Shown here piece by piece: positions 35,251-43,377 of a DNA stretch of 64,000 nucleotides. Origin of the DNA: Alkalihalobacillus sp047302405 (GTDB lineage: Bacteria > Bacillota > Bacilli > Bacillales > Bacillaceae_D). The notes beneath the pieces were generated by a model. The model was not told where the DNA came from, searched no databases, and saw only the letters and a program-made list of their open reading frames with translations. The DNA lies in contig NZ_CP154853.1 of NCBI RefSeq assembly GCF_047302405.1, forward strand, positions 1,984,001 through 2,048,000. Reading direction: 5' to 3'. The stretch's first letter is position 1. Every line of letters starts with the position of its first letter. Both the position numbers and the translations under genes were made by a program.

Positions 35251-36467
35251 TACAATAAACCATCTTGTTCAAACAAATAATCGTAGGGAATATCTAAAAA
35301 TAAATATAACGAGTCTGAGATCGGATAGGAGTACGTCCGTATTCGCTCATCTCGTTCGATATCTGTATATAAATCAGATAATAAACCTTTTTTCTCAATG
35401 TTCATTCGAACGATATTTTCCAAAAAATAAGGACGCCAGCTCCAGTTTTTATTACGCCCTTCTGGATGCAGCTCCCATTTTTCCAGCTCATTTTTTTCGG
35501 CATTAGCGGTTTGTTGAAAGCCATCCTGATTACAAATATATACCCGAAACGCAAAATCATGACATTCAGCCGCAACCTTTAAAATAAATTGATCCAAACT
35601 TTCCGTGTCTTGAATTTCCTTGACCGAATGCTTCATTTTTTGACTGATTAAATTTAATAATTGAATTTGGGCTTCTACTTTTCGTCGTTCAAAAGTAATA
35701 AAATGTTGAAATTCCTTTTGTATTTTTTCTTTGCAATTATCTAACGCAATAAACTGACGAGTCGCTTGGATTAAGTAATCACCTTGGTAATAACGACCAC
35801 CGTTGCGCCAAGCATAATTTAATTGATTAAAACCCGTAATGCCTTCAAATAATAATGTTGCCCCTATTTTTCGTGACAGCATCGAAATCGAATGATGAAC
35901 TTCTCGATATAAATGTGGCAATGAATCTTCCTCTAAAAAAGCGACATTCACTTTGACAATATTAGGTTTTAACAAAGCTAAGTTATCTAAATTAGACGTC
36001 TTAAAACCAATATTATTAACCGCGATCTGGATACCTGTACTTTGAATATATGCTAACAAATGCTTAAACTTATCTGCTTGATTGGATATGAGCTGCTCAT
36101 CTAACTGAAGGACAATGCGTTCTTTTAAATCTTCAACTTCTTGAACCGATTCGATTCGTCTGATTAAAGTTTCACCATTATCTTGTAAGAGTAATTTTGC
36201 ATCATAATTAAAAAATAAATACACTTTTTGACCAACTTGTTGAAAGTGCTCGATCGCCGTTGCTTGCACATAATCCTCTACTTCTAATCGGTATTCATCT
36301 GGAATTGTACGATCTCGGAAAAACCAGCCTAAGCTTTTATTTCCTTCTTCCGTTATCATTTTGGCTAACACTTCATAGCCGATCACTAATTGTTTATCTG
36401 CACTAATAATTGGTTGATAGTATGGAATGATTTTATCTTTATTCATCATGACATCTAACGGGTCCAT
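35250..36467 (-). CDS. ykuI: EAL-domain protein of the YkuI type
   Basis: 405 residues from the ATG at 36467 (GAGGGAGG upstream), close to B. subtilis YkuI (407). The N-terminal ~240 residues form an EAL domain whose signature reads YEVLAK, and the catalytic lobe keeps NNIGFKTSNLDNL and FEGITGFNQLN. The C-terminal part is the PAS-like domain of YkuI. It should bind cyclic di-GMP. EVL in place of EAL and the weak NNIGF loop leave enzyme activity doubtful. Confidence 0.82.
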   Translation of the reverse strand: MDPLDVMMNKDKIIPYYQPIISADKQLVIGYEVLAKMITEEGNKSLGWFFRDRTIPDEYRLEVEDYVQATAIEHFQQVGQKVYLFFNYDAKLLLQDNGETLIRRIESVQEVEDLKERIVLQLDEQLISNQADKFKHLLAYIQSTGIQIAVNNIGFKTSNLDNLALLKPNIVKVNVAFLEEDSLPHLYREVHHSISMLSRKIGATLLFEGITGFNQLNYAWRNGGRYYQGDYLIQATRQFIALDNCKEKIQKEFQHFITFERRKVEAQIQLLNLISQKMKHSVKEIQDTESLDQFILKVAAECHDFAFRVYICNQDGFQQTANAEKNELEKWELHPEGRNKNWSWRPYFLENIVRMNIEKKGLLSDLYTDIERDERIRTYSYPISDSLYLFLDIPYDYLFEQDGLL

Positions 36468-36542
36468 CGCTTTGCCTCCCTCAAAAACCATTACATCCCA
36501 TTATAGCATATTGAAGGAGTTAACATTCTCATGTCAACTAAA

Positions 36543-36574
36543 ATAAACCAATTCTAAAAATGAAGACGAATTGG
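36543..36574 (-). terminator. Terminator of the hydrolase gene
   Basis: AACCAATTC...GAATTGGTT followed by TTATTTTAG on the minus strand. Confidence 0.7.
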
Positions 36575-36577
36575 TTT

Positions 36578-37426
36578 TCAGATGACCACTTTATGTTGTT
36601 TCAGAAATTGAAAAAAATGCTTAATAACTTGCTTTGGTCTTTCTTCAGGTGTTAAATGCCCCGTTTTCTTCAAACAATAAAACATACTATTTGGAATATC
36701 ACGTGCTAATTGCCGCCCTATTTTTAATGGAATAATTCGGTCCTCATCCCCCCATAAAATTAAACATGGCTGTGTAATTTTTTGAAGTTGCTCCTTCGAT
36801 AAATCCCCTTCCCTGTCACGAATCAAATAAAGCATAGAACGAAAAAATTGTTTTTCTTGTAATGGACGACTATATTCTAATACCACATCATGATTAACGA
36901 TATGCTGATTATAAACAACTTGTCGAATCGCCATTTCATAATCCTTTTTTTCGATCCACCATTTAACAAAACGATCAGCAAACGGAAGATAACTTGCATA
37001 ATAGTAAGAACGTTTCACCTTTTTTAAATAACCCGAGCTATTTAATAAGATGATGGCTTTAACCAATTTTTTGTCTTTTAATGCTGTATAAAGAGAGACT
37101 TGCCCCCCCATTGAATGTCCTATTAAAATCGCTTCACGTATTTTTAACAATTTCGTTAGGGCTAACACTAAATTGGCATAATTATCAAAGGAATATCGAA
37201 ATCCTTTGCTTTTACCACTTCTACCAAAACCAGGCAAATCAATTAAAAGACAATCAAATTTCTTCACTAAATATGGAAGCATTTTTCGATAACAATAAGA
37301 GGATGAAATAAAACCATGGATTAAAACTAAAACCGGTCTCATTTTATGTGATTCAGAATAATAATACTCATAATACACGTCTGCATCTAATAAAAAGACC
37401 GTCTTTTTTTCCGTCACCAATGGCAT
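36578..37426 (-). CDS. Alpha/beta-fold hydrolase
   Basis: 282 residues from the third in-frame ATG (37426), best spaced from AGAGGTG. Catalytic set: LIHGFISSS oxyanion region, nucleophile IGHSMGG, Asp in LWGDEDRIIP and His in KTGHLTPEE. No signal peptide. Substrate unknown. Confidence 0.85.
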   Translation of the reverse strand: MPLVTEKKTVFLLDADVYYEYYYSESHKMRPVLVLIHGFISSSYCYRKMLPYLVKKFDCLLIDLPGFGRSGKSKGFRYSFDNYANLVLALTKLLKIREAILIGHSMGGQVSLYTALKDKKLVKAIILLNSSGYLKKVKRSYYYASYLPFADRFVKWWIEKKDYEMAIRQVVYNQHIVNHDVVLEYSRPLQEKQFFRSMLYLIRDREGDLSKEQLQKITQPCLILWGDEDRIIPLKIGRQLARDIPNSMFYCLKKTGHLTPEERPKQVIKHFFQFLKQHKVVI

Positions 37427-37520
37427 TTTCATCACCTCTTTTCCAAAATGAAGATTATTTCTAGTTTGACCTTGTTTCAGCCAAATATGATGAGCTCCAT
37501 CAAAAATTTCTAATCCATAG

Positions 37521-37549
37521 AAAAAACAGCGATGAGTTTCGCTGTTTTT
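37521..37549 (-). terminator. metA terminator
   Basis: AAAAACAGCGA-AACTCA-TCGCTGTTTTTT on the minus strand. Confidence 0.8.
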
Positions 37550-37587
37550 AAACGATGGACAAACACATGCTCGGCATGAATAAAACC

Positions 37588-38499
37588 TTAGATTGTAAAA
37601 TCATATGGGGTCTCTTGATAAACATAATAGTTTAACCAATTGGAGAATAATAAGTTTGAATGTGCTCTCCATTTTAACTTCGGAAGGGCGAGCTGATTAT
37701 CATCTGGAAAATAGTTGCGAGGCAATTGGATATTAAGGCCCCTTGCCTTATCACGCTCAAACTCTTGCTGCAACGTATCGGTATCATATTCAGAATGGCC
37801 AGTGACAAAAATTTGTTTGCCATTTTTTGAGGCACATAAATATAACCCTGCCTCTTCAGAGATGCTTAAAATTTGTATATCCGGGTGATTTTTTATATCT
37901 AATAAATTGACATCCGTATGTCTGGAATGAGGGGCTAGAAATTCATCATCAAAGCCTCTTAATAACTTCACAGTTGGCTCTAATACTTGATGGTTAAATA
38001 CACCAAACACTTTTTTAGGAACCATTACTTTTTCAATCCCATAATGATGATATAAGCCAGCCTGAGCCCCCCAACAAATATGTAAAGTCGATGTCACATT
38101 ATCTACACTCCAGTCCATGATCATTTGCAATTCAGGCCAATAATCAACCTCTTCGAATTGCAGCTTTTCGATTGGTGCACCTGTAATAATCATGCCATCA
38201 AACTTTTGCATTTTCACCTCATCAATGGTTTTATAAAAAGCTTGTAAATGCTCAGAGGATGTGTTTTTGGATTGATGAGTGTCCGGATGGATAAAGGAAA
38301 TATCTACTTGAAGCGGTGTGTTTCCAAGTAACCTTAAAAGCTGGGTTTCCGTTTGTACTTTTAATGGCATTAAGTTTAGAATAAGAATTTTTAATGGGCG
38401 AATATCCTGCATGTACGCACGGCTCTCACCCATAACGAATATATTTTCTTGATTCAAAATTTCCTTTGCTGGTAAATGGTCTGGAATTTTAATTGGCAT
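37588..38499 (-). CDS. metA: Homoserine O-acetyltransferase (MetA)
   Basis: 303 residues. Catalytic Cys in HICWGAQAG, with His/Glu in FVTGHSEYD. The acyl-CoA selectivity position reads GAPIEK (Glu), as in Bacillus enzymes that use acetyl-CoA, where E. coli has GAPLG (succinyl-CoA). So O-acetylhomoserine is the predicted product for methionine synthesis. No S-box riboswitch is visible in the ~190-base leader. Confidence 0.93.
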   Translation of the reverse strand: MPIKIPDHLPAKEILNQENIFVMGESRAYMQDIRPLKILILNLMPLKVQTETQLLRLLGNTPLQVDISFIHPDTHQSKNTSSEHLQAFYKTIDEVKMQKFDGMIITGAPIEKLQFEEVDYWPELQMIMDWSVDNVTSTLHICWGAQAGLYHHYGIEKVMVPKKVFGVFNHQVLEPTVKLLRGFDDEFLAPHSRHTDVNLLDIKNHPDIQILSISEEAGLYLCASKNGKQIFVTGHSEYDTDTLQQEFERDKARGLNIQLPRNYFPDDNQLALPKLKWRAHSNLLFSNWLNYYVYQETPYDFTI

Positions 38500-38730
38500 A
38501 CCGTCCTACTCCTTTTACTCTCTAGTTTTTCTCTTTATTGTACAGTTCATCGGAAAAATTCCGAGCTGTTGACACTCTCTTTAATATGTAGCATAACACA
38601 AATCAAAATACTATAAAATTTCAGATAATAAAATGTTCAAAATAAATCCCTTATAAAAATGATAGTCTATAGATAAAGATCGAACTTGTCAACATTTAGA
38701 TCGGTTTATAATAACAAAGGAGGAAAAAGC

Positions 38731-39396
38731 ATGAAAGTCCACGCCATTTGGTCTTATAAAATCGCTAAATCCAACCAAACATTTGAAATGACAAGTGCTG
38801 AAATGACGTTACCGGAAGCTCTCATTTTAGCAGCAGACCTCGAAAAAACAGGAAGAGTCAAAACATTAGAATGGTATGATCAAGCTGGAACTTATTGGAC
38901 GACTAAACAATTGATCAAATTAAATAAAGAAACAGAAACAGAGCCGCAAAACATCGTCGCCTATTTTGATGGTGGCTATGATGTAAAAAATAAAAATAGC
39001 GGACTCGGCGTCGTCATTTATTATGAACAAAACAAGAAAAAATGGCGGCTTAAAGCCAATCAACAGAACGAATTATTAATAGACAATAATGAAGCCGAAT
39101 ATGCCGCCCTTTATTTTCTATTGGAGCGTTTAGAGCAGCTCGGTGTTCATTTTCAATCTGTACAAATTAACTCAGATTCCCTTGTTGTCATTAACCAGCT
39201 AACAGATGAGTGGCCATGTTATGAAGAGCACTATATCCCTTGGTATGAACGAATTAAGAAAAAGGAAGCGGCACTAGGATTAACGATTCATTATACCCAA
39301 ATCAAACGTGAGCAAAATAAAGAAGCCGATCAATTAGCCACTCAAGCCTTACAAGAAATTGTCATTGAAAGCCACATCGAGAATCCACGGGTATAA
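38731..39396 (+). CDS. RNase H-like domain protein
   Basis: 221 residues from the ATG at 38731 with GGAGG upstream. The N-terminal ~75 residues are a small separate domain. The C-terminal RNase H fold keeps the acids in AYFDGGYD, NNEAEYAAL, INSDSLV and NKEADQLA. It resembles B. subtilis YpdQ/YpeP-type proteins. Likely cuts RNA in RNA/DNA hybrids. Confidence 0.85.
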   Translation: MKVHAIWSYKIAKSNQTFEMTSAEMTLPEALILAADLEKTGRVKTLEWYDQAGTYWTTKQLIKLNKETETEPQNIVAYFDGGYDVKNKNSGLGVVIYYEQNKKKWRLKANQQNELLIDNNEAEYAALYFLLERLEQLGVHFQSVQINSDSLVVINQLTDEWPCYEEHYIPWYERIKKKEAALGLTIHYTQIKREQNKEADQLATQALQEIVIESHIENPRV

Positions 39397-39539
39397 CGGA
39401 GGAAATTCCGTCAAATCACAAGTAATAAAGTGTTCTCAAGCGGAAAATGAAACATGATCATTATTAATGCCAATCACCAATAGCGTATGAAGGTAATAAT
39501 TCAATAAGGATTGTCTCCTTACCTAAGTATTTTTATTGA

Positions 39540-40000
39540 GGCTTTGATTCCCTTTGTGGCTTTTATTTGCTGGCTTTGGGATTCTTTGAGAGCCTTTGAT
39601 TCCCTTTGCGGCTTTTATTCAGTGGCTTGGGGATTCTTTGAGAGCCTTTGATTCCCTTTGCGGCTTTTATTTGCTGGCTTTGGGCTTCATTGATGGCCTT
39701 TGATTCCCTTTGTGGCTTTTATTCAGTGGCTTTGGGATTCTTTGAGGGCCTTTGGTTCCCTTTGCGGCTTTTATTCAGTGGCTTCGGGATTCTTTGAGAG
39801 CCTTTGATTCCCTTTGTGGCTTTTATTTGATGGCTTTAGGATTCATTGAGAGCCTTTGATTCCCTTTGCGGCTTTTATTTGATGGCTTTGGGCTTCATTG
39901 ATGGCCTTTGATTCCCTTTGCGGCTTTTATTCAATGGCTTTGGAATTCTTTGAGGGCCTTTGGTTCCCTTTGACCTTCCGCAACTGCTCCTTTGGGAATC
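39540..40000. repeat. 52-bp tandem repeat array, nine units
   Basis: TTCCC recurs at 39548, 39600, 39652, 39704, 39756, 39808, 39860, 39912 and 39964, always 52 bp apart. The unit runs GATTCCCTTTGCGGCTTTTA, then TTCAGTGGCTTTGGGATTCT, then TTGAGAGCCTTT. It shares its core and period with the array at 29.6 kb, and the flank at about 40037 has TTTTGACTTCATTCA, a piece of the other array's unit. Confidence 0.95.
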
Positions 40001-40049
40001 ATTTCCCTCCTTTGAACTCCCCACAACCAGTCCTTTTTTGACTTCATTC

Positions 40050-40085
40050 ACCCAAAAAAGAGAAAAAGCGAGCTTATCGCTTCTT
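40050..40085 (-). terminator. Terminator of the PHP gene
   Basis: AAGCGA-TAAGC-TCGCTT followed by TTTCTCTTTTTT, overlapping the last codons. Confidence 0.75.
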
Positions 40086-40934
40086 CTCTAACCTTTTGAT
40101 TAACTGAACAGCATAAGCATTATCAATCCTCGTTTGGCCTAAAGGTTCAATCGTCCTGCCATAATCTTCGTGGTGGAAATCTGAACCACCCGTTATCACT
40201 AAAGATTTATTTAACGCTTGTTCGATTTTTGTTTGTATGTCACGATACTTTTGTTGTTCTATTTCTAAATGATCACGATGATAAATTTCAATTCCATCTA
40301 ATGAATCATTTTTGACCCAATCGATAATCGACTCATCTAATCCATAATGACCTGGATGAGCGACAATCGCTAATCCACCGGTCCGATGAATCCAATCAAT
40401 CGCTTCTTTTACCGACATTTCTTTTTCTTTACCGACAAAAGCTGGCTTTCCTTCTGCTAAATAAAGGTCAAAAGCTTCGGCAACATCAGAAACAAATCCT
40501 CGTTTCACTAAGGCTTTGGCAATATGAGGTCGGCCAATGCTACCACCATCAACAAATTGCAAGACATCATTTTTCTCTAAATCAATGTCACAAGCTTTTA
40601 GTTTCGTTAAAATCACCTCAAGCCGTTTCTCCCTTTGTTTTTGTTGCTGAGTAAGCATCGTTAAAAAGTCAACATCATGAACATCAATCCCATAACCGAG
40701 AATATGAACCCCTTTTCCCTTAAATTTAGTCGAAAGCTCAATCCCGGGAATAAAGGTCATTCCTAGTTCGGTTGCTGTTTCTTCTGCTTCTTTAATCCCA
40801 CTCACTGTGTCATGGTCTGTTAAAGCAACATATTGTAAGCCAACATCCTTACATTTTCTCATGAGTTCAGCTGGAGTATAGCCCCCATCTGATGCAGTTG
40901 AATGCATATGTAAATCTGCCTGTTGATTGCTCAT
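40074..40934 (-). CDS. PHP-domain phosphoesterase
   Basis: 286 residues. Metal ligands of the PHP family are in DLHMHSTASDGG, ALTDHDTVSG, PGIELST, IVAHPGHYG and GGSDFHHEDYG. Related to E. coli RnaAM/TrpH (3',5'-nucleotide or 5'-end RNA hydrolase). The exact substrate is not shown by the sequence. Confidence 0.88.
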   Translation of the reverse strand: MSNQQADLHMHSTASDGGYTPAELMRKCKDVGLQYVALTDHDTVSGIKEAEETATELGMTFIPGIELSTKFKGKGVHILGYGIDVHDVDFLTMLTQQQKQREKRLEVILTKLKACDIDLEKNDVLQFVDGGSIGRPHIAKALVKRGFVSDVAEAFDLYLAEGKPAFVGKEKEMSVKEAIDWIHRTGGLAIVAHPGHYGLDESIIDWVKNDSLDGIEIYHRDHLEIEQQKYRDIQTKIEQALNKSLVITGGSDFHHEDYGRTIEPLGQTRIDNAYAVQLIKRLEKKR

Positions 40935-40968
40935 CTGAATGTATTTATCTCCTCTTGATTCTTTATGA

Positions 40969-41454
40969 TCAGTCTAACTCCAGCGGCCATATGAGTTGTC
41001 CTGTTCTCGTATGCTCCGTATAAACAAGCTCATATTCTGAAGAAACGGGTACTTCAAAGGCTATTTCCCCTCGGTTTTTTCGGTCAGAATGAAGTTGTCC
41101 ACCTAAAATTCCTTTTAACTCTGAATGAGAGGAATGACTATATGCATAACCCTCTCCATCAACCAGCGTAAAGTTTAATAGACTGATGTTTCGAACGTCT
41201 TGCCCTTGATTTTTTATCGTAATATCTACGACAACAAGTTGACTATCCCCATTTTCCTGAACAGATTCACTTCGAACGTCATTAACCGAAATTTCTAATG
41301 AATGAATTTCCTGTGTGCCAAACTTTACTTCCTCTTGTGATTGTTCATTATTTGGTGAAACTGTTTCAGTCGATGACGATTCTCTATTCAAATAAACCAC
41401 GACAAGTGCAAGTAAAACACATAAACTTACTAAAAGTACAATTTTCCCCTTCAT
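40969..41454 (-). CDS. Secreted or membrane-anchored DUF4352-type protein
   Basis: 161 residues. An N-terminal hydrophobic segment (VLLVSLCVLLALVVVYL) works as signal or anchor with no lipobox Cys at the right place. The rest is beta-rich (SLEISVNDVRS; VVVDITIKNQG; EIAFEVP), as in DUF4352 immunoglobulin-like domains. Possibly exported. Function unknown. Confidence 0.65.
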   Translation of the reverse strand: MKGKIVLLVSLCVLLALVVVYLNRESSSTETVSPNNEQSQEEVKFGTQEIHSLEISVNDVRSESVQENGDSQLVVVDITIKNQGQDVRNISLLNFTLVDGEGYAYSHSSHSELKGILGGQLHSDRKNRGEIAFEVPVSSEYELVYTEHTRTGQLIWPLELD

Positions 41455-41552
41455 ATCTGGTCCTCTCCTTGAATCATACTACTCGTTGTTAATCTTGTTG
41501 ATATCAATTATAGATATGATGGATATACAAGCTTCATGCTTTTCTTTTTCTT

Positions 41553-42383
41553 TTATTTCCACCAGCTATCAGCAATCGTCACTGGCTGCTGTCTTTTATG
41601 TTCCGTTTTGAAATATCTTGATTCAATTCTCTCGGCCATTTCAGCTTCAACTTCTTTACCTTCAAGATAATCGTCTAATTGGTCATACGTCATTCCAAGA
41701 GCTACTTCGTCTGGAATGCCTGGTTTATCATCTTCCAAGTCAGCAGTTGGTGCTTTTGTATAAAGATGCTCGGGTGCTCCTAACTCTTTTAACAAAGCTT
41801 TTCCTTGTCTTTTTGTTAGACCAAATAATGGAGCAATATCACAAGCACCATCACCAAACTTCGTAAAGAAACCAGTAATCGCCTCTGCAGCATGATCGGT
41901 CCCAATAACTAAACAACCGAAATGGGCTCCCACATCATATTGAGATTTCATCCGCTCCCTTGCTTTTGTATTTCCTTGATTAAAAAAGGAAAGCGATTCG
42001 CCTGTAGCTTCCTGAACCGAACTTACTGCTGCGTCTACGGCTGGTTTAATATTAACCGTAATCGATTTCGTTGGCTCGATAAATGTTAAAGCGTCTTGAG
42101 CGTCTTCTTCATCTAATTGGGCCCCATAAGGTAAACGCATCGCAATAAATTGATAATCTTTTTCCTTTTGTTCATTCCGAAGCTCATCGATAGCCATTTG
42201 AGCTAATTTTCCACAAAGAGTGGAATCTTGTCCACCTGAAATTCCTAACACATAGCCATTCGCACCACTTTTAACAAGATAATCTTTTAAAAATTCGACT
42301 CTTCTTCTGATTTCATGCTCTACATTAATTTCTGGTTGAGCCTCTAACGCAGCGATGATAAGCTCTTGATTTTTTGTTGTCAT
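41553..42383 (-). CDS. nadE: NH3-dependent NAD+ synthetase
   Basis: 276 residues. Of two adjacent ATGs (42386, 42383) the second is 7 bases from AGGAGG. P-loop GISGGQDSTLCG, then GTDHAAEAITGFFTKFGDGACDIAP split over the deamido-NAD site. No glutaminase domain, so ammonia-dependent. Last step of NAD synthesis. Confidence 0.95.
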   Translation of the reverse strand: MTTKNQELIIAALEAQPEINVEHEIRRRVEFLKDYLVKSGANGYVLGISGGQDSTLCGKLAQMAIDELRNEQKEKDYQFIAMRLPYGAQLDEEDAQDALTFIEPTKSITVNIKPAVDAAVSSVQEATGESLSFFNQGNTKARERMKSQYDVGAHFGCLVIGTDHAAEAITGFFTKFGDGACDIAPLFGLTKRQGKALLKELGAPEHLYTKAPTADLEDDKPGIPDEVALGMTYDQLDDYLEGKEVEAEMAERIESRYFKTEHKRQQPVTIADSWWK

Positions 42384-42408
42384 CATTTTGCCTCCTATTC
42401 AAACTCGT

Positions 42409-42720
42409 TTAAGTGGGGGTCTCTTCAAAAAATCTTTCCATTTGAGACCACTGATTTTCTTTTTTTAATATTTCTATTTGTTTCTCTCCTAAAAGGTCAA
42501 AATGAGGATAATCATTTCTAGTATCAATCCAACTCGGTTGCAGCTGATACTTTTTTCCCCATTCGATTAGCTTCCCAAGATTGACACAGCCCACTTTTGT
42601 CACGGTATTACATTGTGGAAAGCGCTCGTCATACCAATAATGTGTCATAAAAGCAATTTCGCCTTTATTCACTCGCTCTTTCCAAGCTAATAATTCATAC
42701 CTTGTAATCCCAAACGCCAA
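42409..42720 (-). CDS. yneQ: YneQ-like protein, unknown
   Basis: 103 residues, beginning MAFGITRYELLAWKERVNKG and containing FMTHYWYDERFP and YPHFDLLGEKQIEIL. Matches what I know of B. subtilis YneQ. No function known. It ends 25 bases before nadE. Confidence 0.7.
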   Translation of the reverse strand: MAFGITRYELLAWKERVNKGEIAFMTHYWYDERFPQCNTVTKVGCVNLGKLIEWGKKYQLQPSWIDTRNDYPHFDLLGEKQIEILKKENQWSQMERFFEETPT

Positions 42721-42955
42721 CTAAATCCACCTACTTCAAGTCATTTTAGCTAAATAATAGATGTGGATGGAGCTATTTGTTTCACTCTATTCCGCTGTTC
42801 TCTCCTCATTATTTTAGCATATAACCTTATTTTACGTGGACATTAATGCTCCGTAAAGTAACTCGATATAACAACCCATACCCTTTATGAAACATTTCTA
42901 ACAAAAGAACAAGAGGATGAACGATTTCCCTTTATGTTCCCCTATTATTTTTCGT

Positions 42956-43375
42956 TTACTTCTTTTTAATTTTCTCATAGGCTTCGTGCCAATGAGGTAA
43001 TGTTTTCCTAATGGAGATCGGTCGGAAGGTGTCCTTTTTCACACAAACATGAACCGAATTTCCAGTCACACACAGTTGACCTGCTTTGTTTTTCACTTCA
43101 TATCCATACTTCACACGTAGCCCATCATATTCCTCCACCCACGTATGTATTGCCACTTCTTGCCCATAAGTTGTCGGTTGTTTATACGAAACTTGCAAAT
43201 CAATCACAGGTGATAAAATGCCATCTCTCTCCATTTCCGCATAACTAAACCCTAACTCTTTAATAAATTCCGTACGACCAACTTCAAACCAAACAACATA
43301 ATTCGAATGATGGACCACCCCCATTTGATCGGTTTCTGCGTAACGTACGGCAATATTTGTAGATACGATTTTCAT
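42956..43375 (-). CDS. yneP: Acyl-CoA thioesterase (hot-dog fold, YneP-like)
   Basis: 139 residues. Of three adjacent ATGs the third (43375) is best spaced from AGGAGG. VRYAETDQMGVVHHSNYVVW holds the catalytic Asp and is the 4-hydroxybenzoyl-CoA thioesterase signature. Almost abuts the AAA+ gene, whose last codons supply the ribosome site, so the two are coupled. Confidence 0.85.
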   Translation of the reverse strand: MKIVSTNIAVRYAETDQMGVVHHSNYVVWFEVGRTEFIKELGFSYAEMERDGILSPVIDLQVSYKQPTTYGQEVAIHTWVEEYDGLRVKYGYEVKNKAGQLCVTGNSVHVCVKKDTFRPISIRKTLPHWHEAYEKIKKK

Positions 43376-43377
43376 CA

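Noticed and set aside
38500..38690. S-box (SAM) riboswitch upstream of metA
   Set aside because: None of the conserved S-box sequences or stems is visible. Only a small hairpin is present.
29575..40000. CRISPR array
   Set aside because: Units are contiguous with no unique spacers, and no cas gene is present.
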